A model generated the notes under the pieces. The model saw nothing but the letters and a program-made list of their open reading frames with translations. It was not told the origin of the DNA and did no database searches. DNA of 29,764 nucleotides from a virus, in IMG/VR virus record IMGVR_UViG_3300042301_005284, positions 1-29,764 of that record; one strand, 5' to 3'. A program made the position numbers and the translations under genes. Below, in pieces: positions 15,370 through 21,728 of this stretch. Every line of letters starts with the position of its first letter. Positions within the stretch are counted from its first letter, which is position 1.

Positions 15370-17832
15370 ATGGCAAACGAATTCATAATAAAGAACGGTT
15401 TCCGTTCACAAGGAAATTCTGAAATAACTGGGTCGATTAATATAGGTGGATCTATAACTGCTGCATCTGCTATTGCAAGAGGAGGTTTGATTAATACTAC
15501 TCTAACGGCTGCAGCTAATAATGACGTGCTTATAGGCTTGGATATTAATCCTACGTTTACTAATGGTGCATTTACGGGTGTTAGTAATTATCTTTTTAAT
15601 ATGTCATCTCCATCAGTATCAGGAGCATCAATATTTGCAAGTAAATACCAATATAATAATGGATGGATAATAAATATTAAGAATGGTACTACAAATCAAA
15701 CTGGTAATATATATCAAGAATACGGTTTAGAACTAGGTAGTACAAATACTAGTGTTGCAGGATTATTAAAAGGAAAATGGGGTGTAGGATATAACATTGG
15801 CACAAATTCAGTCCCCGTTACATTAAGCGTAAATGGAAGTTTAGGTGTTGGGATTACTACAGACGCAGGATACAAACTTGACGTTAATGGTAGTACGAGA
15901 ATAAAAGGAGCAGGCTCTGGATCAGCTACAACTTCTTTTATTGTACAAAACAGTGCCGGAAGTTCAGCCTTAACAATCTTAGATGATAAAAGTGCACAAT
16001 TTGGAGGTGATGTAAGAACCAATTTACTCACCAATTACTACTCAGGTAACGAATTCTATATTAGTTCCCAAGGTAGTAACTCCAGAATAAATTTACAATC
16101 ATTGGGTAATTACAGTGATTATTCAATTAAACTATCCACATATTATAACCAATCAACCACAGGTAGTTACAACCATGTTGTAATAGATGGAGGTGGAGAT
16201 ACTTTTTATCCAACAGGATCTTCAGTAAATAATTTATTAGTAATTTCCCCTAAAATAAATGCCCAAGGAGGAACTAACATATACCGGGGGTTATATATAA
16301 ATCCTGCCAAATTTAATAACCCACAATATACTGATTATAGAGCAATTGAAACTGTAACAGGAAATGTCTTATTAGGAACTACAAGTGGTAATGTTGGGAT
16401 TGGAACTACAACACTAAATGCCTCTCTAGACATCCGCGGAACACAAACCGCAACAGGTTCTATTGCTACAACAATGTTAATAAGTTCATCCTTATCCGCT
16501 TCAGCGAATAGCGATACACTTGTTGGGTTAGACATTAATCCATCATTTAACAATGGTGCATTTACTGGGTTAGATAACCAATCATTAAGGATCACAGGAA
16601 CTTCAGTCTCAGCAACAGGTGATTCTAATGGTATTGGTGCAGCTATTGCAACATTTAGAAATAATAGAACATCAACCACTTTTGATCCTGTATATATTGT
16701 AAAATTCAATAGACAAAACAGCGCTGTTGCCTCATGGTATTTTGGTAATGATGCTAATAATAATGGTGTCATTGTTACAAACAACTCAGCATTAAGAATG
16801 GGTAAAGATTTCGGAGGAACATATACCGAATATTTACGAATGTTTTCTAATGGAAATTTTTTAATACAAAACGGTGGAACTTTCACAGACGCAGGATACA
16901 AACTTGACGTTAATGGTACTGCGAGGGTGGTAGGACAAGCGACTATTCAAACGCTTACAATTGGATTAGGTGGTGGAGCAGTTGCTTCAAATACTGCATT
17001 GGGTTATCAAGCATTAAATGCAAATACAACTGCCATTGCCAATGTTGCGGTAGGTTACCAAGCAGGTTTAAATATTACCACAGGTCAAGAAATGACTAGT
17101 ATAGGTTATCTAGCTTTAAGAAATAATGCAGCTGCAAGTACGGCAATCGGTAGCCAAGCAATGAGTAATGCTACGGGCGGTCAATCGGTAGCCGTTGGAG
17201 CGAATGCCTTGTATTCGGGAACGGGAATTAGTAATACGGCAATAGGTCAGCGTTCATTAATAGCGACAACTTCTGGAACGGGAAATACTGCAATCGGTAG
17301 ACAATCGGGAGGAGCAAATACAACGGGAGGAAATAACATATTCATAGGTAATGGAACGGATGGAGTTTCAGCAACGGAATCAAATCGCACTTGGATAGGT
17401 AATGCAACAACTGCGACAACTTGGTTAGGTGGTAGTTTATTAATTGGAACAACAACCGATGTTACTTCATCTATTGCTACTTTAGAAAGCACAACAAAAG
17501 GCTTTCTTCCTCCACGAATGACTCTAGCTCAACGTACAGCTATTTCATCTCCGGCCGTTGGTCTTATTGTATATGAAACCGGATCAGCTACAACTGAAGG
17601 AATTTGGGTAAATGAAACAACGGGTTGGCAACAATTACTTACAAACACAGGATCACAAAATATTACCGGATCATTAACAGTAACAGGTTCCGCTACTATT
17701 TCAAATGTATTAACTTTAACCCCACAAAATCCACTCCCATCAAGTATACCAACAGGATCATTTGCTGTATCCTCAAGTATACCTCCAAAACCATATTTCT
17801 GGGATGGAACTACCTGGAATGCTTTATATTAA
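15370..17832 (+). CDS. Giant modular fibre protein 2 (820 aa), paralogue of fibre 1
   Basis: Shares modules with fibre 1. YKLDVNGS and YKLDVNGT cassettes lie near residues 168 and 510. A shorter YadA-like head region covers about residues 537-677 and contains NTALGYQALNANTT and NNIFIGNGTDGVSATESNRTWIGN, close to a fibre 1 block. One GFLPPRMTLAQRTAISSPA block lies near residue 710. The start NGFRSQGNSEITGSINIGG is a pattern I associate with fibre N-termini. The end reads PYFWDGTTWNALY, similar to the FYDGTSWVTL end of fibre 3, so the C-terminal tip module is probably shared. There is no chaperone domain. GGGAAAAG precedes the start codon and could serve as a weak ribosome binding site. The segment at about 17140-17440 uses more ACG, TCG and GCG codons than its surroundings. 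Confidence 0.86.
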   Translation: MANEFIIKNGFRSQGNSEITGSINIGGSITAASAIARGGLINTTLTAAANNDVLIGLDINPTFTNGAFTGVSNYLFNMSSPSVSGASIFASKYQYNNGWIINIKNGTTNQTGNIYQEYGLELGSTNTSVAGLLKGKWGVGYNIGTNSVPVTLSVNGSLGVGITTDAGYKLDVNGSTRIKGAGSGSATTSFIVQNSAGSSALTILDDKSAQFGGDVRTNLLTNYYSGNEFYISSQGSNSRINLQSLGNYSDYSIKLSTYYNQSTTGSYNHVVIDGGGDTFYPTGSSVNNLLVISPKINAQGGTNIYRGLYINPAKFNNPQYTDYRAIETVTGNVLLGTTSGNVGIGTTTLNASLDIRGTQTATGSIATTMLISSSLSASANSDTLVGLDINPSFNNGAFTGLDNQSLRITGTSVSATGDSNGIGAAIATFRNNRTSTTFDPVYIVKFNRQNSAVASWYFGNDANNNGVIVTNNSALRMGKDFGGTYTEYLRMFSNGNFLIQNGGTFTDAGYKLDVNGTARVVGQATIQTLTIGLGGGAVASNTALGYQALNANTTAIANVAVGYQAGLNITTGQEMTSIGYLALRNNAAASTAIGSQAMSNATGGQSVAVGANALYSGTGISNTAIGQRSLIATTSGTGNTAIGRQSGGANTTGGNNIFIGNGTDGVSATESNRTWIGNATTATTWLGGSLLIGTTTDVTSSIATLESTTKGFLPPRMTLAQRTAISSPAVGLIVYETGSATTEGIWVNETTGWQQLLTNTGSQNITGSLTVTGSATISNVLTLTPQNPLPSSIPTGSFAVSSSIPPKPYFWDGTTWNALY
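15877..15892 (+). repeat. Shared fibre cassette, fibre 2 copy 1
   Basis: Exact copy of the 16-mer, preceded by ACAGACGCAGGATACAAA as in the other fibre 2 copy. Confidence 0.8.
16903..16918 (+). repeat. Shared fibre cassette, fibre 2 copy 2
   Basis: Exact copy of the 16-mer, followed by the CTGCGAGGGTG extension that is also present after fibre 1 (about 14500) and fibre 3 (about 24380) copies. Confidence 0.8.
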
Positions 17833-17845
17833 CTCATGCTTCAAC

Positions 17846-17855
17846 ATATTTATAA
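17846..17855 (+). promoter_or_regulatory. Late-promoter-like element ATATTTATAA
   Basis: Exact consensus copy, 14 bases before the gp13 start at 17870. No other copy occurs before 21571 outside the endonuclease coding sequence. This site probably drives the whole gp13, endonuclease, gp14 and gp15 unit. Confidence 0.6.
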
Positions 17856-17869
17856 CAAAATATTAAGGT

Positions 17870-19018
17870 ATGAATATTCCAATTTGGCCAGGTTCAAGTA
17901 GCTTCTTCCCAGGCGATACACCTTTCGGATTTTACGATAACGACTATCAATTCCAACAGGATGCTGATAAGTTTGCTACATTTGCATCCCGCAGATTAGG
18001 ATATCCATTAGTTGAAATCGAATTGCAAGATTTGAACTTCTATGCTGCCTTTGAAGAGGCAATTACAACCTATGGAAACGAGCTATACGCTTATCAAGTA
18101 GCAGAAAATTTACTATCTTTCCAAGGTGCTCCAACTTCTATAGGTGCGGCAAATGATCAAGTTGTACAAGACAATATGGCCTCTGTTGTCCGCTTATCTA
18201 ACCAATATGGTGAGGAAGCCGGAGTAGGTGGAACAGTTACTTGGAGAACAGGATCCATGGCTCTAACAGCAAGTAAACAAAATTATGACATGAATGCTTG
18301 GGCACAATCCCAAGGTATTCAAGGTCGAATAGAAATCAAACGTATATTTTACGAGGCACCTCCCGCAATTACAAGATACTTTGATCCATATGCAGGTACA
18401 GGTACGGGAATGATGCAAATGTTAGATAGCTTTGGATGGGGATCATATTCTCCCGCAATTAACTTCATGCTAATGCCTATCAGTTACGATATGCAAAAAA
18501 TTCAAGCAATTGAATTAAACGATCAAATTAGAAAATCACAATACACATTTGAGCTAGTAAACAATCAATTGAGATTGTTTCCAATTCCAATATCCCATTA
18601 CCATAATTTGCGTTTTGAATATATTTTGGAATCTGACCGCAACAACCCATACATGGAAAACAACGGTCAAAGTTTGATTACCAACGCCTCTAATGTACCA
18701 TACGAAAACCCAACATATACCGCGATTAACTCAATTGGTCGTCAATGGATATTTGAATATTCGTTAGCGATTGTAAAAGAAATCCTAGGATATGTTAGAG
18801 GAAAATATGCTACTATTCCAATCCCTGGATCCGAAGTAACATTGAATCAAGGTGATTTGATTGCAGCAGCAACAAGTGAAAAAAACGCGTTAATAGAACG
18901 TTTAAGAGCATACTTTGATACAACTTCTCGCAAAACATTGCTTGCAAATAAAGCAGAAGAAGCACAAAGTCAGATGAGTATCTTAACGGATGTACCAATG
19001 TGTATCTTTATCGGTTGA
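17870..19018 (+). CDS. gp13: Neck protein (T4 gp13-like)
   Basis: A 382-aa protein placed with gp14-like and gp15-like genes. In T4, gp13 and gp14 form the neck that closes the filled head for tail joining. The start MNIPIWPGSSSFFPGDTPFGFYD is followed by a helical segment, FASRRLGYPLVEIELQDLNFYAAFEEAI (about residues 40-67), a block that recurs in environmental gp13-like proteins as I recall them. Later strands include YTFELVNNQLRLFPIP, and a C-terminal helix, LIERLRAYFDTTSRKTLLANKAEEAQ, precedes the end PMCIFIG. It is longer than T4 gp13 (309 aa). Assignment rests on pattern memory and neighbours. The stop TGA at 19016 lies at the insertion point of the homing endonuclease gene. Confidence 0.75.
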   Translation: MNIPIWPGSSSFFPGDTPFGFYDNDYQFQQDADKFATFASRRLGYPLVEIELQDLNFYAAFEEAITTYGNELYAYQVAENLLSFQGAPTSIGAANDQVVQDNMASVVRLSNQYGEEAGVGGTVTWRTGSMALTASKQNYDMNAWAQSQGIQGRIEIKRIFYEAPPAITRYFDPYAGTGTGMMQMLDSFGWGSYSPAINFMLMPISYDMQKIQAIELNDQIRKSQYTFELVNNQLRLFPIPISHYHNLRFEYILESDRNNPYMENNGQSLITNASNVPYENPTYTAINSIGRQWIFEYSLAIVKEILGYVRGKYATIPIPGSEVTLNQGDLIAAATSEKNALIERLRAYFDTTSRKTLLANKAEEAQSQMSILTDVPMCIFIG

Positions 19019-19020
19019 TT

Positions 19021-19782
19021 ATGGTAGTATATTGCACAACAAATAAAACCAATGGAAAAAAGTATATAGGATCAGATTCTAAAAATGACCCTAGATACTA
19101 TGGTTCTGGAGTAAATATAAAAAAAGCTATTAAAAAACATGGTAGAGAAAATTTTGTAAAACAAATTCTTTGCGAAGTAGATACTATAGATTTAATGAAA
19201 GAATTAGAAGAATATTGGATAGATTATTTTGATGCTTATAACAATCCATTATTTTACAATGCCACCAAATATGCTGCGGGTATCTCATCTTTTCCAGAAC
19301 ATAAAAAAATAAATATTTCCATAGCTAATAAGGGGAATAAATATCATACTGGTCACAAACAAACTGAATATCAAAAAGAACAAACTAAAAAAGCAAATAC
19401 TGGAAAAAAACATACGGAAGAATTTAAAGCTTTAAAAAAACAAAAAGCTCTAGGAAACCAATATGCCCTGGGAAATACATTAACCCCAGAACAATGTAAT
19501 AAAATTTCTCTTAAAAAAATCAACCATTCATGTTACTCTAATCCTGAAAGAAATAAAAAGATTAGTGAATCTCTTAGAAACAGACCTAAATCGTCTACTT
19601 TTAATCCTAGATTAAAAAAACCTGTATTACAATACGATTTAGATGGAATATTTATCAAAGAATGGAACAGCGGAAAAGAAGCTGCTCTCTCATTGAACCT
19701 ATGCCAGCCTAACATAAATGCTTGCTGCAATAATAAAATCCCCAAATATAAAGGATTTATTTGGAAATTTAAAAAACAATAG
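19021..19782 (+). CDS. GIY-YIG homing endonuclease (free-standing)
   Basis: A 253-aa nuclease of the GIY-YIG superfamily. The N-terminus carries VVYCTTNKTNGKKYIG, a variant in which GIY is VVY but YIG is intact. A likely catalytic Arg is in DPRYYGSG (residue 25), and the Glu metal ligand is in ELEEYWIDYF (residues 61-64). The middle has NUMOD3-like DNA-binding repeats such as HTGHKQTEYQKEQTKKANTG and GKKHTEEFK. The C-terminal 50 residues (LQYDLDGIFIKEWNSGKEAA to YKGFIWKFKK) match a NUMOD1/IENR1-like module. A start at 19000 is possible but would overlap gp13; I prefer 19021 because the nuclease fold begins there. The Lys-rich, A-rich composition differs from the neck genes around it. It is probably a mobile gene rather than a virion part. 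Confidence 0.92.
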   Translation: MVVYCTTNKTNGKKYIGSDSKNDPRYYGSGVNIKKAIKKHGRENFVKQILCEVDTIDLMKELEEYWIDYFDAYNNPLFYNATKYAAGISSFPEHKKINISIANKGNKYHTGHKQTEYQKEQTKKANTGKKHTEEFKALKKQKALGNQYALGNTLTPEQCNKISLKKINHSCYSNPERNKKISESLRNRPKSSTFNPRLKKPVLQYDLDGIFIKEWNSGKEAALSLNLCQPNINACCNNKIPKYKGFIWKFKKQ

Positions 19783-19785
19783 ATT

Positions 19786-20298
19786 ATGTGCGCTCTTTTT
19801 GGAACACAACGCGACGTCTCCCTAATTAGACACCTCAACCGTGAGTTGTTATGGGATATTATTACACAAGAATGCGTATATTATCAATTTAAAACAGCCG
19901 AAACTAAAACAAACATGTATGGTGAAGCAGCTGGTGCGAAATACTATGGAGCACCTGTGATTCTAAACATGCTTGTTGATAGAGGTGACAATACATCTCC
20001 TACTGGAGATATGGGTGTAGATTATGCTCGTCCAATGACATTCAAATTCTTTAGAGACGATCTAGTAGATGCTAGCCTAGTCCCTGATGTAGGAGATATC
20101 ATCATGTGGTATGAAGGATATTGGGAAGTTGAAAATACAAACGCTAACCAATTCTTTGTGGGTAAAGACCCAGACTACCCATACGCACCAAACCCATTAA
20201 ACCCCGGTTTGGAAAACTATGGTACCAACTTATCCATTATGTGTGTATGTCATTACATTCCTGCGGATCAAGTACAAATTACAAAAGAAAGGATATAA
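19786..20298 (+). CDS. gp14: Neck protein (T4 gp14-like)
   Basis: A 170-aa protein beginning MCALFGTQRDVSLIRHLNRE and containing YGAPVILNMLVDRGD, FKFFRDDLVDASLVPDVGDII and FFVGKDPDYPYAPNPLNPGLE. I recall this series (FGTQRD, RHINREL, FLRDDLVD, PEVGDII, NQFFVGKDP) from environmental T4-like neck proteins. It is shorter than T4 gp14 (256 aa). It probably binds gp13 at the head-tail joint and receives the tail. Its start is three bases after the endonuclease stop. The start site GATTATG is a direct repeat of the sequence at the end of gp13, suggesting that the two neck genes were adjacent before the endonuclease arrived. Confidence 0.78.
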   Translation: MCALFGTQRDVSLIRHLNRELLWDIITQECVYYQFKTAETKTNMYGEAAGAKYYGAPVILNMLVDRGDNTSPTGDMGVDYARPMTFKFFRDDLVDASLVPDVGDIIMWYEGYWEVENTNANQFFVGKDPDYPYAPNPLNPGLENYGTNLSIMCVCHYIPADQVQITKERI

Positions 20299-20301
20299 CA
20301 T

Positions 20302-21564
20302 ATGCCATCAGTTAGAAAACCCAACCCAAAATCCCAAAAACAGATCTCAAACGATCAGGTGGATCCGTATGTTTTCCCTGAAACTGGTGAAACTTTAGGT
20401 AATCCAAACATACCAAGCGAATTCAACCAATTTACTCCAACACAACAAAACGGTGTTTCATTTAACCGTTCGGAGCAAATGTCTTTCAAAGACGATACAA
20501 CAAAACCATTTTCTGTTGGACTACAGGATATAGACGAATCAATAATGTACTATTTCCAAAATGTAATTCGCCCTACAGTAATACAAAATGGTGTTCGATT
20601 AGCAGTCCCAATTATTTATGGTGCTCCTGAACGTTGGAAATCTGTACAAAAAGACGGATACTACAAAGACAAAAACGGAGCAATTATGTCTCCGTTGATT
20701 ATGTTTAAAAGAGATACAATGGATAAAAACCGTTCTCTTACAAACAAATTAGATGCCAATTCCCCCAATTTGTATACATCTTGGGCAAAGACATATAACT
20801 CTAAAAACGACTACTCGAATTTTAGCGTATTAACAAATCGTATACCCGTAGAACAATTCGTGGTAAACGTAGTACCGGACTATGTTAACTTAACATACAG
20901 TTGTGTTATTCAAACGTACTATGTTGAGCAACTAAACAAAATAATTGAGGCAGTAAACTATGCCTCTGATTCATATTGGGGTGATCCTGAACGCTTTAAG
21001 TTCAAAGCATCTATTGATTCATATTCTACAGTTGTAGAAATTGGAGACAGCACAACTCGTGTTGTAAAAGGTACATTTACCATCAAATTATTTGGATACA
21101 TTGTACCAGATACAATCCAAAAAGAAATAACAGCTATCAAAAAATACAATAGTAAAGCCCAAGTTATTATTGGGATAGAAACCGTAAATGGAATAGCAGA
21201 AACTGTAACTTCCACTAAGAAAAAATCCCCTGCAATTGTTCCTTCAACCCCTTCAGGTGGAAGTGGAACAGTAACTAGTGCCGCTATGGTATATTTGAAT
21301 GCAAATACACAGAAAACAGGCACGTTCGTGAACTCCACTACAATGACATTTGCAAGTGGATGGTTAGTTGCCCCTCCTGGAATACCAGCTCCAACAGTAA
21401 ACAATTTTGTTATTTTCTGTAACGGAAATTTAATTGAAGGAACAGCAATCACTTCATTTACACAAGCTGGTGGTGTAACCACATTGGTAATTGACCCTAC
21501 CGCACTAGGATATAGTTTTACTTCAATTGACGAGGTAATCGCAATTGGAAAATTTAGTAGTTAA
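20302..21564 (+). CDS. gp15: Tail completion / sheath stabiliser protein (T4 gp15-like) with C-terminal extension
   Basis: A 420-aa protein directly after gp14, where T4 has gene 15. T4 gp15 caps the tail tube and sheath and joins tail to head. Matching blocks are LAVPIIYGAPERWKS (about residue 95; T4 has IRVPITYASKEHF), VVPDYVNLTYSCVIQTYYVEQLNKIIEAVNY (about residues 194-224; T4 has an equivalent MIYELSIFTRYEDDMFQIVEQI), and FTIKLFGYIVPD (about residues 258-269; T4 has LTFEVNGWMYPP). Hence gp15-like is favoured, although it is 420 aa against 272 in T4. Residues from about 310 onward, after a Ser/Thr/Gly/Pro linker, form a separate beta-rich domain ending in SFTSIDEVIAIGKFSS. The first 50 residues are polar and disordered-looking. 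GAAAGGA upstream is a weak ribosome binding site. Confidence 0.72.
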   Translation: MPSVRKPNPKSQKQISNDQVDPYVFPETGETLGNPNIPSEFNQFTPTQQNGVSFNRSEQMSFKDDTTKPFSVGLQDIDESIMYYFQNVIRPTVIQNGVRLAVPIIYGAPERWKSVQKDGYYKDKNGAIMSPLIMFKRDTMDKNRSLTNKLDANSPNLYTSWAKTYNSKNDYSNFSVLTNRIPVEQFVVNVVPDYVNLTYSCVIQTYYVEQLNKIIEAVNYASDSYWGDPERFKFKASIDSYSTVVEIGDSTTRVVKGTFTIKLFGYIVPDTIQKEITAIKKYNSKAQVIIGIETVNGIAETVTSTKKKSPAIVPSTPSGGSGTVTSAAMVYLNANTQKTGTFVNSTTMTFASGWLVAPPGIPAPTVNNFVIFCNGNLIEGTAITSFTQAGGVTTLVIDPTALGYSFTSIDEVIAIGKFSS

Positions 21565-21570
21565 CGTTTA

Positions 21571-21580
21571 ATATTTATAT
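21571..21580 (+). promoter_or_regulatory. Late-promoter-like element, variant ATATTTATAT
   Basis: One mismatch from the consensus, only four bases before the start codon at 21585. If transcription starts about six bases after TATTTATA, the mRNA would begin at the A of the ATG and be leaderless. Confidence 0.45.
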
Positions 21581-21584
21581 CAAA

Positions 21585-21728
21585 ATGGCAAAAGCAAAAG
21601 CACAAGCAACCGTTTCATTCTTCAAAAAACCTAAAAAGAAAAACCCGGGTGTTCACGCAAAATCGAAATCAAGCAAAAACAAAAATAGCAAAAACTATAC
21701 CAAAACATATACAGCACAAGGTAGATAA
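21585..21728 (+). CDS. Small basic protein (47 aa), unknown function
   Basis: A short gene with its own promoter-like element. The product begins MAKAKAQATVSFFKKPKKKN and continues PGVHAKSKSSKNKNSKNYTK to end in AQGR. About a third of the residues are Lys or Arg, and acidic residues are absent. Its stop codon overlaps the start of fibre 3 (taATG), so the two are translationally coupled. I recall similar short proteins with KKPKKKxPGVHAK in uncultured phages, but I cannot verify this. Possible roles are nucleic-acid binding or binding to acidic surfaces of other virion proteins, and both are guesses. It is real because of the conserved-looking composition, upstream element and tight coupling. 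Confidence 0.75.
   Translation: MAKAKAQATVSFFKKPKKKNPGVHAKSKSSKNKNSKNYTKTYTAQGR

Noticed and set aside
16335-16901. 188-aa open frame on the minus strand within fibre 2
   Set aside because: It is the complement of Ser/Thr/Gly-rich repetitive coding DNA with few stop-forming codons. The product is a Pro/Val/Leu-rich string without domain structure, and it lies entirely inside a well supported gene.
17625-17855. 76-aa + strand frame overlapping the end of fibre 2
   Set aside because: It overlaps fibre 2 in another frame for nearly its whole length, runs over the promoter-like element, and has low-complexity Tyr/Ile/Lys composition.
18990-19018. Similarity of the gp13 end (PMCIFIG) to the gp14 start (MCALFG) as evidence for a split single gene or intron
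   Set aside because: The gp13 stop is in place and gp14 has its own start. The similarity covers only a few residues and could be chance. The 7-bp GATTATG repeat is better evidence for simple insertion between two genes.
19000-19020. Upstream start for the endonuclease at 19000
   Set aside because: It would add seven residues that overlap the gp13 end in another frame; the nuclease fold begins at the ATG at 19021, right after the gp13 stop.
20958-21482. 174-aa open frame on the minus strand within the gp15-like gene
   Set aside because: Same explanation: fully inside a supported + strand gene, no leader signals and no recognisable motif. No other minus-strand gene exists in the window.
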